Shown here piece after piece: positions 27,585 through 36,248 of a stretch of 55,707 nucleotides of DNA. The notes below the pieces were generated by a model. That model had not been told where the DNA came from. It worked only from the letters and a program-made list of their open reading frames with translations, and searched no databases. Numbering within the stretch: the first letter of the stretch is position 1; each line of letters begins with the position of its first letter. The DNA comes from Pseudomonadota bacterium. GTDB taxonomy: Bacteria > Pseudomonadota > Gammaproteobacteria > Acidiferrobacterales > Acidiferrobacteraceae. The position numbers and the translations under genes were made by a program. The stretch is from assembly GCA_021841585.1 (NCBI GenBank), contig JAKBUS010000008.1, forward strand, positions 1 to 55,707, given 5' to 3'.

Positions 27585-28273
27585 CACGAGCGATCCAGCT
27601 GGCGGGCCACGGCGCGCATCACGAGATCGCCAAGGCGCCCGAGATAGAGGGTCCCGGCCCCCGGGGGGAATCGCTCGGGGTCACGGCTCCCGAGCAGGAT
27701 CACGCCCGAGCGCACGGGATCACGCAGGGCCACGAGCGCCACCGAGGCGATGCGCGCCTCGTCAGCCCCGAGCAGGCTGCGGGCCTCGGCGAGAACCGTC
27801 TTCGGTCCGCACAACGGCCGCCCCCGCGACAGGGCGAGCGCGCGCCGCAATCGGGCATCGTCCGGGGACACGAACTCGGCGCGGCCCACCAAGGGGCCGC
27901 CATCGATACCGAGCAGGACGGTGACCGTATCGAGCCGCAGCTGATTACGCCCGAGCTCGTAGACACTGCCGAAGACGTCATCAAGCGACGCCGCGTCGAT
28001 CAGGGCCACGGCCAGGCGATGCAATCTCTCGCCGAGCGCCTCGTTTTCCCGGGCGGCGGCCAGGAAGTCCCGGCGCTCGCGGTCCTTCGCGACTAGGCGT
28101 TCGCGCAACACCGCCGCCTGACGCTCGAGGAGCGAAACGGCGGCCCCGCGCCCGGCGTGCGGGACCCGCAGGACCTCCAGGAGATCTTCATGCTGCTCGA
28201 AATAATCCGGATGATCGCGCAAATAGCGCGCCACACCCTCTTCCCACGAGAGCTCTTCACTCGACTGTTTCAC
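27584..28273 (-). CDS. DUF484 family protein
   Basis: A 229-residue cytoplasmic protein of the DUF484 (GAF-like) family. The N-terminus VARYLRDHPDYFEQHEDLLE is the family signature. A coiled coil follows (about residues 45-90, ERQAAVLRERLVAKDRERRD), then a GAF-like domain with DTVTVLLGIDG and GVILLGSRDPERFPPG. Function is not established; it is nearly always found between dapF and xerC. It overlaps dapF by 17 bp and xerC by one base. Confidence 0.92.
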   Translation of the reverse strand: MKQSSEELSWEEGVARYLRDHPDYFEQHEDLLEVLRVPHAGRGAAVSLLERQAAVLRERLVAKDRERRDFLAAARENEALGERLHRLAVALIDAASLDDVFGSVYELGRNQLRLDTVTVLLGIDGGPLVGRAEFVSPDDARLRRALALSRGRPLCGPKTVLAEARSLLGADEARIASVALVALRDPVRSGVILLGSRDPERFPPGAGTLYLGRLGDLVMRAVARQLDRS

Positions 28274-29120
28274 GGCCCCACCCCCGCTCGCTCAACCGCC
28301 CCTCGTACACCCGCTGCGCCGGACCACGCATCCACACGGGGCCGGCCCCATCATAGCGTACAAAGAGACGCCCGCCGCGTAGGTGCACCTGCACGTCATC
28401 GTCCAGCAGGCCCCGCTCGCGCCCAGCCACGACCGCGGCACAGGCCCCGGAACCGCACGCCAGCGTCTCGCCCGCGCCACGCTCATGAACGCGCAGGCGG
28501 ATCGTACGCCGGTCGATGATCTGCATGAAACCGGCATTCACGCCTTCCGGGAAGCGCGCATGGCGCTCTATCAACGGGCCCTCGACGGCCACCTCGGCAC
28601 GCTCGACATCGCTCACGACCTGGACCGCGTGCGGGTTGCCAAGCGACAGCACGCTCAGATCCACAAAGCGCCCGCCGACATCCAGGGTATACAACCTTTG
28701 CTCGCGCTCGGCGACAAACGGGATAACGCCCGGGTCCCAGCGCACATACCCCATATTGACGACCACGTCCCCGTCATCCTGCACGGTGAGCGTTATGACC
28801 CCCCCCATGGTGCGTACCGTGAGGGTCTCCTTGGCGCTCAGGCCCTCGTCACGCACGTAGCGCGCGAAGCATCGCGCCCCGTTTCCGCATTGTTGCACCT
28901 CGCCGCCATCGGCATTGAAGATGCGATATCCGAAATCGATGCCAGGCTCGGTGCTCGGCAAGACCACGAGGACCTGATCGCAGCCAACGCCGAAATGGCG
29001 ATCAGCGAGGCGCCGGATGCGTTCGGGCGTAAGATCGGGCATCCCGGTCATGGCATCCAGGACCACGAAATCATTGCCCAGGCCATGCATCTTGACGAAA
29101 CGCTGGCCGCCATCGGTCAT
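28257..29120 (-). CDS. dapF: Diaminopimelate epimerase
   Basis: A 287-residue cofactor-independent racemase converting LL- to meso-diaminopimelate for lysine and peptidoglycan. The two catalytic cysteines are Cys78 (VQQCGNGARC) and Cys222 (LACGSGACA). The N-terminus FVKMHGLGNDFVVLD is diagnostic. The start is ATG 29120, which overlaps the lysA stop by ATGA; an upstream start lies inside lysA. It pairs metabolically with lysA, the next enzyme of the lysine branch, encoded just upstream. Confidence 0.97.
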   Translation of the reverse strand: MTDGGQRFVKMHGLGNDFVVLDAMTGMPDLTPERIRRLADRHFGVGCDQVLVVLPSTEPGIDFGYRIFNADGGEVQQCGNGARCFARYVRDEGLSAKETLTVRTMGGVITLTVQDDGDVVVNMGYVRWDPGVIPFVAEREQRLYTLDVGGRFVDLSVLSLGNPHAVQVVSDVERAEVAVEGPLIERHARFPEGVNAGFMQIIDRRTIRLRVHERGAGETLACGSGACAAVVAGRERGLLDDDVQVHLRGGRLFVRYDGAGPVWMRGPAQRVYEGRLSERGWGRETVE

Positions 29121-30385
29121 GACCGCGACCCCGCGCGCACCACGCACTCCCCGCGCATCAGGTCCTCATAGGTCTCGCGCTGACGCACCACATGGAAGGC
29201 CGCCCCATCCACGAGGACCTCGGCGGGCCGCGGGCGGGCATTGTATTGACTGCTCATGGCAAAGCCATAAGCCCCGGCCTCGCCGATCGCCAGGATATCG
29301 CCGGGTTCTATGACCAAGGGGCGGCCGCGCCCGAAGACATCGGCGCTCTCGCACACCGGGCCCACGACATCGTATTCGCGCGCAGGCCCCGGACGGCGGC
29401 GCGCGGCGGTCACGTTTTGCCAGGCGCCATAAAGCGCCGGACGGATCAGATCGTTCATGCCGGCATCGACGATCGCAAAACGCTTGACGTCGGTCTCCTT
29501 GATGTACTCGACGCGCGTGGCGAGTACCCCAGCCGCGGCCACCAACGCGCGCCCAGGCTCCATGATGAGCTCCATGTCCGAAAGCCCGTGGGCGGCCAGG
29601 CGCTCCTGGACGAGCGCGACGTAGGCGGCAATCGTGGGCGGCTGCTCGTCGCGGTACCGCACCCCAAGCCCGCCGCCGACATCGACATGGGTGAGGGTCA
29701 CGCCCGCGCGGCGCAGGCGCACGACCTCCGGGAGCACGCGGTCGAGGGCGTCACCGAAAGGTCGCAATTCGGTCAGTTGCGAACCGATATGGCAATCGAT
29801 GCCGACGAACGACAGATGGGGGTAACGCGATGCCTCGCGGTAGCAGGCCATGGCCTCGGCCAATGGTATGCCAAACTTGTTTTCCTTCAGCCCAGTGGCG
29901 ATGTAGTGGTGGGTGCCGGCATCGACATCGGGGTTCACACGCAAGGACACTGGGGCGCGCACCCCGAGCGCGAGCGCGACCGCATCGAGGCGCGCAAGCT
30001 CGGCCGTGGATTCGACATTGAAACAGTGGATTCCGACCTCAAGGGCACGGCGCATCTCGCCCTCGGTCTTGCCAACCCCGGAAAACACGACCCGTGCCGG
30101 ATCCCCGCCCGCCGCCAGCACGCGCTCGAGCTCCCCTTGGGAGACGATATCAAAGCCCGCGCCGAGCTCAGCCAGGGTGGCGAGCAGCGCGAGGTTGCCG
30201 TTGGCCTTCACCGCATAGCACACGAGGCTGCGCTGGCCGCTTAGGGCCTCGTGAAACGCCCGGTAGGCGTCGGTCAGGGCCCGGCGGCTATAGACATAAC
30301 ATGGGGAACCGACCGCGGATACGATGTCGGCGAGCGCCACATCCTCCACGAACAAGCGCTCGTCGCGATACGCAAACGCACTCAC
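29117..30385 (-). CDS. lysA: Diaminopimelate decarboxylase
   Basis: A 422-residue PLP enzyme of alanine-racemase fold that makes lysine from meso-diaminopimelate. The PLP Lys60 is in CYAVKANGNLALL, followed by GAGFDIVSQGELERVL. The catalytic Cys lies in PVCESADVFGRGR, and the loop GDILAIGEAGAYGFAMSSQY is typical. The GTG start at 30385 overlaps the lptM stop (GTGA). It is in the order lptM-lysA-dapF. Confidence 0.97.
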   Translation of the reverse strand: MSAFAYRDERLFVEDVALADIVSAVGSPCYVYSRRALTDAYRAFHEALSGQRSLVCYAVKANGNLALLATLAELGAGFDIVSQGELERVLAAGGDPARVVFSGVGKTEGEMRRALEVGIHCFNVESTAELARLDAVALALGVRAPVSLRVNPDVDAGTHHYIATGLKENKFGIPLAEAMACYREASRYPHLSFVGIDCHIGSQLTELRPFGDALDRVLPEVVRLRRAGVTLTHVDVGGGLGVRYRDEQPPTIAAYVALVQERLAAHGLSDMELIMEPGRALVAAAGVLATRVEYIKETDVKRFAIVDAGMNDLIRPALYGAWQNVTAARRRPGPAREYDVVGPVCESADVFGRGRPLVIEPGDILAIGEAGAYGFAMSSQYNARPRPAEVLVDGAAFHVVRQRETYEDLMRGECVVRAGSRS

Positions 30386-30513
30386 GGGCGCGGTCCCTTA
30401 TGGGGCGCCGCGTGGGCCGCCGGGGCGGGCTTGGGGGCGGGCATGTACAAGGGGCCCTGCTTGCCGCACGCGGTCAACGCGAGGAGGCTGACCAGGACCA
30501 ATCCCCTAGCCAT
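30382..30513 (-). CDS. lptM: LPS translocon maturation chaperone LptM (YifL-like lipoprotein)
   Basis: A 43-residue lipoprotein: signal MARGLVLVSLLALTAC, with lipid-anchored Cys16 followed at once by GKQGPLYMP, the LptM signature, and a Pro/Ala-rich tail. LptM supports oxidative maturation of LptD at the outer membrane. The ATG overlaps the stop of the saccharopine dehydrogenase-like gene (TGATG), and its own stop overlaps the lysA GTG. lptM before lysA is standard gammaproteobacterial order. It is short enough to be missed by gene finders. Confidence 0.9.
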   Translation of the reverse strand: MARGLVLVSLLALTACGKQGPLYMPAPKPAPAAHAAPHKGPRP

Positions 30514-31592
30514 CACGAGAGGTGCAACACCACTTGCCGCATCGTCCATTCGTGCGTCATATCCGAAAGAGTGAGAACACTAGAACAGGCAAAGGCGCCG
30601 GGTTCCCCGGCGCCCGCCATCCACTTGCGCACGAGCGTGATGGCCGGCGTGCACAGGATCGACAGGCCGTCGTCCCCGCCCGCCAGCCCGGCGCTGCGCA
30701 CGAGCGGCTGGCCCCCGCGCTCGCCACGCAATACGACCCGCAGACCGAACGCCGCCCTCCCGAAACGCCGCAGGCCCTGCTGCACGATATGCAGCCCCTT
30801 GGCAAACCGGGCGGGATCGGCGATCACCCCCAGGCGGTTCAATGAACCAAGCCACGCATGGGCGCGATTCAATACCGCGAGCTCGAGCCCCGTGCGGTAG
30901 GTCACCCCGGCGCCATAGCGCCGGCTCAGGATCTCGATCTCCGGGGCATCGGTCACATACAGGCGATGGCGCCCGAAGGGCTCGGGGAGGACCACGGTGC
31001 GGCCCCTCGTATAGCCCGGCACCTCGCGCCACGCGCCGCGCTCATAAATACGCGCCGGGCGACCCTGCGCGGCGAGCAGCGCGCGCACGCTCGCGAGCCC
31101 CCGCGGATTACGATTACCCGACAGCGCGGCGATCTCGATATCGGTGATGGTGTCGAACCCAGGGGCAATGGCGGCCGCCAGCACCGACGAGAAGGCCAAT
31201 GCCGATCCAGCCCCCGACACCAGCGACACCCCACCCTCGACGGCGTGCGCCGCCAAAGCTTGTATGCCCAGTATATAAGAGGTTTCGTCGGCCATGTCGA
31301 CATAATGCACGCCGCGCCGCGCGCAACGCTCGGCGACCCCGTAATCATGAGGGCGAAACGGCCCGCAGGTGTTCACCACGGCAAACACACCGTCGAGCGC
31401 GGCATTGAGCGAGGACTGCCGTTGGATATCGACCGCCACGAATGGAATACCGAGCGCCGCCGATACCGCCTGACCACGGCTCGTGTCGCGCCCGCCTATG
31501 AGGCACTCGGCCTGCGGATCTCGCATGAGGATCTCGGCGATTCGCCGCCCACAGGTGCCGTAGCCGCCAAGAATCAGGACTTTTTTGCTCAT
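30513..31592 (-). CDS. Saccharopine dehydrogenase-like NAD(P)-binding protein
   Basis: A 359-residue protein with an N-terminal Rossmann fold (KVLILGGYGTCGRRIAEIL, then CLIGGRDTSRGQAVSAALG) and a saccharopine dehydrogenase-like body: VVNTCGPFRPHDYGVAERCA followed by VHYVDMADETSYI. The family includes bacterial oxidoreductases and enoyl-reductase-like proteins, so the substrate cannot be named. The C-terminus has no lysine-biosynthesis domain. It begins the lptM-lysA-dapF transcript and overlaps lptM by one base; a lysine-related role is possible only by position. Confidence 0.82.
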   Translation of the reverse strand: MSKKVLILGGYGTCGRRIAEILMRDPQAECLIGGRDTSRGQAVSAALGIPFVAVDIQRQSSLNAALDGVFAVVNTCGPFRPHDYGVAERCARRGVHYVDMADETSYILGIQALAAHAVEGGVSLVSGAGSALAFSSVLAAAIAPGFDTITDIEIAALSGNRNPRGLASVRALLAAQGRPARIYERGAWREVPGYTRGRTVVLPEPFGRHRLYVTDAPEIEILSRRYGAGVTYRTGLELAVLNRAHAWLGSLNRLGVIADPARFAKGLHIVQQGLRRFGRAAFGLRVVLRGERGGQPLVRSAGLAGGDDGLSILCTPAITLVRKWMAGAGEPGAFACSSVLTLSDMTHEWTMRQVVLHLS

Positions 31593-31804
31593 GACGCCAA
31601 GAATAGAGGCTAAGGCATGCCCGACTCAAGGGCATCGCCCCGATTACGCCAGGGATACACCGGGGGCGATTTCCCGGGACTTACGCGCCCGTGGCCTGTT
31701 CGTTTCCCCCAAGGCCCGCTACCATGCCCCTTGCGCGGACCCCGCCGGCCGACGAGCGGGATGCGACGGGGACAAACGGCACACCACAAACGACGGGGGG
31801 CATC

Positions 31805-32125
31805 ATGGCAAGCGACGGCGACTACGAGAGACAGGCCCAGGAGATGCTCGAACACATCGAACAGGCCATAGAGACCCATGCCCCGGAGATCGAGTTCGAG
31901 ACCGAAGACGAAATCCTGACGCTGGAGTTTCCGGACGACTCGCGCATCATCATCAACAAACAGCGCCCGCTAAAGCAGATCTGGCTCGCGGCGCGCGCCG
32001 GCGGCTTCCACTATGACCACGACGCCACCACCGGGCAGTGGGTGCGCGCCGGCGGGCACGAACTCCTCGCCGACCTCGAGATCTTTGCAAGCCGCCAGCT
32101 GCAAAAACCCGTGCGACTGCGCTAG
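31805..32125 (+). CDS. cyaY: Iron donor protein CyaY (bacterial frataxin)
   Basis: A 106-residue frataxin-fold protein that binds iron and tunes the IscS iron-sulfur cluster machinery. The acidic N-terminal helix ERQAQEMLEHIEQAIETHAP precedes the strand EDEILTLEFPDDSRIIINKQ. PLKQIWLAARAGGFHYDHD is the most conserved block. The ATG at 31805 follows a G-rich ribosome binding site. It stands alone, divergent from the saccharopine dehydrogenase-like gene and convergent with the zinc-ribbon gene, a common place for cyaY near lptM-lysA. Confidence 0.95.
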   Translation: MASDGDYERQAQEMLEHIEQAIETHAPEIEFETEDEILTLEFPDDSRIIINKQRPLKQIWLAARAGGFHYDHDATTGQWVRAGGHELLADLEIFASRQLQKPVRLR

Positions 32126-32127
32126 AC

Positions 32128-32415
32128 CTATTCCCAGACCTCCTCGCGGTGGTGAATAACGATCCCCGCGGCAGAGCATTTCGGGCAGGCGGCCGCAGTG
32201 ACATCGTCGGCAAGCAGCGTGATGGCGTCGTGATAACAGAGACTGCATCGCGGAACGCTACCCGCGCCGACCCAGGCGCTATTGATCGAATGACAGTTAT
32301 CGCACCGAAATAGCCGCAGGCAAGGCTCCGGCCGGCGCCCGCACCCGACACCGAGATCACGTTCCTCGTAGCGGCACGCGCGACATAGAAAATCCACTTT
32401 GTGTCCCATGGTCAT
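32128..32415 (-). CDS. Zinc-ribbon protein downstream of lon
   Basis: A 95-residue protein with four Cys pairs: LCRAC, RCDNC, RCSLC and CPKC, plus a lone Cys in VGCGR. Two zinc ribbons are likely. There is no membrane segment. The ATG at 32415 overlaps the lon stop; an alternative ATG at 32409 (MGHKVDFLCRAC) is also plausible. Being coupled to lon suggests a link with proteolysis or stress, but I do not recognise a named family. Confidence 0.75.
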   Translation of the reverse strand: MTMGHKVDFLCRACRYEERDLGVGCGRRPEPCLRLFRCDNCHSINSAWVGAGSVPRCSLCYHDAITLLADDVTAAACPKCSAAGIVIHHREEVWE

Positions 32416-34790
32416 CCTGGAAAGATCAAGGCCGCGACATCGCGGTAATGCTTGACATAATGCATGACAAGGCCGCTACGGACATTGTCCGGCAACTCCT
32501 CGAAATCATTGCGGTTGGCCTCGGGGATGATGATCTCGGGGATCTTCACGCGGCGCGCGGCGATGATCTTCTCGCGGATCCCGCCGACCGGAAGGACATG
32601 CCCGGTAAGCGTGATCTCGCCGGTCATGGCAAGTGGCCGGGCGATCCGCTTGCCGCGCGCAAGCGACAAGAGTGCGCTTGCGATCGTTACCCCGGCGCTC
32701 GGTCCGTCTTTGGGGATCGCGCCCGCCGGCACATGCAGGTGCAAGGAGGCCTTGTCGAAGAAATCCTCGGGGGCGCCGTATTGCTTGCAATGCGAGGAGA
32801 TATAACTGTAGGCGATCTCCGCCGACTCACGCATCACATCCCCCAGTTGGCCGGTTATCTTGATCCCGCGCGTGGCGCGGTGCACGCGCGTAACCTCGAT
32901 ATCGAGGATGGCGCCGCCCATGGGGGTCCAGGCAAGACCGGTCACGACCCCAACGCCACGCAGGGGCTTGATGGGCTGAAAGACCGGCCGGTCGAGGTAC
33001 TTCTCGAGATTGCGCGCACTCACCTTGATGGGTGGCTCCTTGCCGTTGATCATGGCCACCACGGCCTTGCGCGCGATCGAGCCGAGCTTCTTTTCGAGGC
33101 TGCGAACCCCGGCCTCGCGCGCGTAGCCCTCGATGATCTCGCGTATGGCCTGATCCTCGATGCGCAATTGCCCACGCTTCAATCCCACCTTGTTCATCTG
33201 CTTGGGCAGGAGATGGTGCTTGGCGATCGCCATTTTCTCGCTCGTGATGTAACCGGCAAGCCGTATGACCTCCATGCGATCCAGCAATGGCCGGGGTATG
33301 GTGTCGAGCTGATTGGCCGTGCAGACGAACAGCACTTTGGATAGATCGAAACGCAGGTCGAGATAATGATCCAGGAAATCGACGTTCTGCTCGGGATCCA
33401 GGACCTCGAGCAGCGCCGACGCCGGGTTCCCCTGATATGAGGAGCCGATCTTGTCGATCTCGTCTAGCATGATGATCGGATTGGCCACCCCGACCTCGCG
33501 GATCGCCTGAATGAACTTGCCCGGCATCGCCCCTATATAGGTGCGGCGATGGCCCTTGATCTCGGCCTCATCGCGCATGCCACCCACCGAAAATCGGTAG
33601 AAAGTGCGGCCCAGCGAGCTCGCTATGGAACGGCCTATGGATGTCTTGCCGACCCCCGGGGGGCCTACGAGCAGCAGTATCGAACCCGCCACCTCGCCCT
33701 TCATGGCACCCACCGCCAGGAATTCGATGATGCGGTCCTTGACGTCATCGAGGCCGTCATGGTCGCGGTCCAGGATCGCCCGCGCCTGCTTTAAGTCGAT
33801 CTTGTCGCTTGAATAACGGCCCCACGGCAAGAGCGTCAGCCACTCGAGATAATTGCGCGTGACCGCGTATTCCGGAGACCCCATTTCGAGCACCGCCATC
33901 TTCTGCAGCTCCTCCTCGATGCGCTTGTTCGCGGCCTCCGGGAGGATGAGCGTGGCGAGCCGCTCGCGGAAGACCTCGATCTCGGCGGTGCGGTCATCCT
34001 TGGCGATGCCAAGCTCCTTCTGGATGGCCTTTAGCTGCTCGCGCAGGAAGAACTGGCGCTGCTGTTCATTGATCTTCTCCTCGACCCGCTCGCTGATACG
34101 CGCCTGGGTCCGGGCGAGCTCGAGCTCCTTTTTCAGGAGAAAGAGCACCTTTTCCAGACGCGGCTCGAGGTCGACGGTGCGTAGCACGTCCTGCAGCTCC
34201 ATCTTGCTCGCGGTGGTGAGGCTGGCGGCGAAATCGGCGAGACGCGAGGGCTGGTCGGGGCCAAAGCGCGTGAGAAAGAACTTGAGCTCCTCGCCGTACA
34301 GGGGGTTCAGCGGCAAAAGCTCCTTGATGGTGTTGATGATCGCCACCGAATAGGCCTTGACATCGCCGCTCTCCGGGGCCTCGGACTCGGGGAAATAGTG
34401 CGCGCGCACCGCGAATGGCCGTTCGCGAGACAGCCACCGGTCGATGCGAAAGCGCTGCAGGCCCTCCACGAAGACCTGCAGTTTCTCGTCGTTCTGAACC
34501 ACCTTATGGATACGGCAGACAGTCCCCGTTTCATAAAAATCGTCGCTCGTGACATCGACGGCCTCGTCCTTGCGGATCAAGACCAGGCCCAAAACCTTGT
34601 GCGCGGTCTCGGTGGCGGCCACGATCGTGGAACTCCATGGCTCGCGATCGAGGACCAGCGGGATGGCTTGGGCCGGGAAAAACGGCCGGTTCGTAATAGG
34701 CACGATCGGCACGGACGTCGGCAAGACATCGCCGGCGCGCGCCAGTGTCCCGCCGGATGCGGGCGTCGATTCGGGTTCGCTCTTGGTCAT
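32412..34790 (-). CDS. lon: ATP-dependent protease Lon
   Basis: A 792-residue LonA. The N-terminal substrate domain (about 20-300, opening TSVPIVPITNRPFFPAQAIP) ends in a long coiled coil. The AAA+ module has GPPGVGKTS and Walker B IIMLDEIDKIGSS. The protease domain has the Ser698-Lys741 dyad (KDGPSAGVTIA; GGIREKIIAARR). Lon degrades misfolded and regulatory proteins. ATG 34790 is preferred over a TTG one codon earlier. A sigma-32-like promoter lies upstream, matching heat-shock control. Confidence 0.97.
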   Translation of the reverse strand: MTKSEPESTPASGGTLARAGDVLPTSVPIVPITNRPFFPAQAIPLVLDREPWSSTIVAATETAHKVLGLVLIRKDEAVDVTSDDFYETGTVCRIHKVVQNDEKLQVFVEGLQRFRIDRWLSRERPFAVRAHYFPESEAPESGDVKAYSVAIINTIKELLPLNPLYGEELKFFLTRFGPDQPSRLADFAASLTTASKMELQDVLRTVDLEPRLEKVLFLLKKELELARTQARISERVEEKINEQQRQFFLREQLKAIQKELGIAKDDRTAEIEVFRERLATLILPEAANKRIEEELQKMAVLEMGSPEYAVTRNYLEWLTLLPWGRYSSDKIDLKQARAILDRDHDGLDDVKDRIIEFLAVGAMKGEVAGSILLLVGPPGVGKTSIGRSIASSLGRTFYRFSVGGMRDEAEIKGHRRTYIGAMPGKFIQAIREVGVANPIIMLDEIDKIGSSYQGNPASALLEVLDPEQNVDFLDHYLDLRFDLSKVLFVCTANQLDTIPRPLLDRMEVIRLAGYITSEKMAIAKHHLLPKQMNKVGLKRGQLRIEDQAIREIIEGYAREAGVRSLEKKLGSIARKAVVAMINGKEPPIKVSARNLEKYLDRPVFQPIKPLRGVGVVTGLAWTPMGGAILDIEVTRVHRATRGIKITGQLGDVMRESAEIAYSYISSHCKQYGAPEDFFDKASLHLHVPAGAIPKDGPSAGVTIASALLSLARGKRIARPLAMTGEITLTGHVLPVGGIREKIIAARRVKIPEIIIPEANRNDFEELPDNVRSGLVMHYVKHYRDVAALIFPG

Positions 34791-34827
34791 CAATTTGTCG
34801 TTCGCTTTTTTTAGGAACTCGGCTTTG

Positions 34828-34855
34828 TAATGGGGCCGCCCGGACTCGGTTCAAG
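34828..34855 (-). promoter_or_regulatory. Sigma-32-type heat-shock promoter of lon
   Basis: Minus-strand CTTGAA (34850-34855), 14-base spacer, CCCCATTA (34828-34835), an excellent RpoH match. The leader to the lon start is about 30 bases. Confidence 0.8.
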
Positions 34856-34994
34856 GGTTGGACGTATTGTGCCAGATCGCGCCCGCACCGGAACGCGGCC
34901 ATGGTCGCACGGCCGATACCATCTCTGGTCAAGGTCACACGGGCGGCTTATGATAAATAGCAAGGCAATGCCGCCAGGATGTGGAGGCCGCGCA

Positions 34995-35549
34995 ATGAAA
35001 GCCTTGTGGGTGCTAGTAGGCATACTTCTTCTCGCCGGGTGCGCCACACCCATTCCGCGCGCCCTGCGGGCGCCGCACATAAGCTCGGTGAGTGTGGCCG
35101 CGGCGCGCGCCCACATCGCACCCCTCGGGGCGCGCGTGCGCTGGGGCGGCGTCATCAGCAAGGTCATAAATAGTCCCCACGCGACCTGGATACAGGTTAT
35201 CAGCCGGCCGCTCAGGCACGATGGCCGCCCACGCCGGGCACGGTTCAGCGGAGGACGCTTCCTGGCCCGGGTCCCGGGCTTCCTCGATCCCGACATCTAC
35301 GCGGTCGGCCGCAAGATCACCGTCGTGGGGGTCTTCTCCGGCTATGAGAAGAACCCGATCGGGAGCTACCTGTATGACTTCCCGGTGGTCCATACGCTCG
35401 CGGTGCATCTCTGGCGGCCCCGGCCCCATTATTATTACCCGCGCTATTACTACGCCAACCCCTGGCCGTGGGGTTGGGGCATAGGCGTGGGGCCGGACTT
35501 CGACTGGGGGTGGCACGAGGACGATGACGGGCCCGGCTTCTGGCCATGA
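34995..35549 (+). CDS. Slp-family outer-membrane lipoprotein, copy 1
   Basis: A 184-residue lipoprotein with lipobox LAGC (Cys16) and the Slp core GARVRWGGVISKVINSPHAT, then RFLARVPGFLDPDIYAVGRK and ITVVGVFSGYEKNPIGSYLY. The C-terminus is Tyr/Trp/Gly-rich (HYYYPRYYYANPWPWGWGIG). Slp is a starvation- and acid-inducible outer-membrane lipoprotein in E. coli. GGAGG lies seven bases before ATG 34995. It is divergent from lon and followed 25 bp later by a paralogue. Confidence 0.88.
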   Translation: MKALWVLVGILLLAGCATPIPRALRAPHISSVSVAAARAHIAPLGARVRWGGVISKVINSPHATWIQVISRPLRHDGRPRRARFSGGRFLARVPGFLDPDIYAVGRKITVVGVFSGYEKNPIGSYLYDFPVVHTLAVHLWRPRPHYYYPRYYYANPWPWGWGIGVGPDFDWGWHEDDDGPGFWP

Positions 35550-35574
35550 GGCCTGCTTTCGGAGGGCATGAACC

Positions 35575-36084
35575 GTGACGGGCCGCACGATCAGGGTGTG
35601 GGCGCCACGGGCCGTGTGGGCCTGTATGGTCGTGGGTCTTGCCGGCTGCGCGCTGCGCCCGCGCCCCGCGGCCACGCATATCGACCGGCGCATGGATTTG
35701 CAGGCGGTCCTCGCGCATCCGCGGCGGACCCGCGGGGCACGCGTGCGCTGGGGAGGCATCATAGTGCAAGACACCGTGGGTCCCGCCCATAGCACGCTTA
35801 CAGTGCTCGCCTATCCCCTGAACGGACAGGGCCGGCCACGCCTGAGGCGGATACCAGAAGGGCGTTTTCAGGCGGTGGCGCCTGGCTATCTCGACCCCAT
35901 ATTGTTTGCCCGCGGGCGACTGGTGACGGTGGTGGGGACCGTGATCGGCACTAAACCTGGGCTCATCGGCCAGGCCCGCTACATCTATCCGCGCGTGCAG
36001 GTCCTCGCCAGCCACGTCTGGCGACTCTACCGGCCCAGGCGGCGCCACTGGCAATTCGGCTTTGGGGTTGGGATCGGCCTTTGA
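35575..36084 (+). CDS. Slp-family outer-membrane lipoprotein, copy 2
   Basis: A 169-residue paralogue of the preceding gene: lipobox LAGC, core GARVRWGGIIVQDTVGPAHS, then RFQAVAPGYLDPILFARGRL and VTVVGTVIGTKPGLIGQARY. The start is GTG 35575, nine bases after GGAGG; an ATG at 35568 is in another frame. It lacks the Tyr-rich tail of copy 1. The pair probably arose by tandem duplication and forms an operon, perhaps for acid or starvation stress at the outer membrane. Confidence 0.82.
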   Translation: MTGRTIRVWAPRAVWACMVVGLAGCALRPRPAATHIDRRMDLQAVLAHPRRTRGARVRWGGIIVQDTVGPAHSTLTVLAYPLNGQGRPRLRRIPEGRFQAVAPGYLDPILFARGRLVTVVGTVIGTKPGLIGQARYIYPRVQVLASHVWRLYRPRRRHWQFGFGVGIGL

Positions 36085-36106
36085 TGCGAGTCGCGGGCGC
36101 CAGTAC

Positions 36107-36167
36107 CGCTCACGATCCGGCAGCTCCGAGCGCGACGCTACGCGGACGACGACCCCGATCGTGAGCG
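36107..36167. repeat. 11-bp inverted repeat between slp2 and purT
   Basis: CGCTCACGATC (36107-36117) and GATCGTGAGCG (36157-36167) are exact inverted copies separated by 39 bases. They lie between the convergent ends of slp2 and purT, so they may form a transcript-end hairpin, though there is no T-run. Confidence 0.5.
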
Positions 36168-36248
36168 CGAGCGGATGGTCCTCGATGGACCTTCTCTAGG
36201 GCGCGCTTAGTGTCGGGGGGCAGCGTCCCTCAGGCAACGGGGCTCGCC

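Noticed and set aside
28383-30244. Two long plus-strand frames opposite dapF and lysA
   Set aside because: Both lie entirely on the antisense strand of diagnostic enzymes.
30513-31592. True lysine-pathway saccharopine dehydrogenase
   Set aside because: The cell has the DAP pathway (dapF, lysA), and the protein is only a fold-level match.
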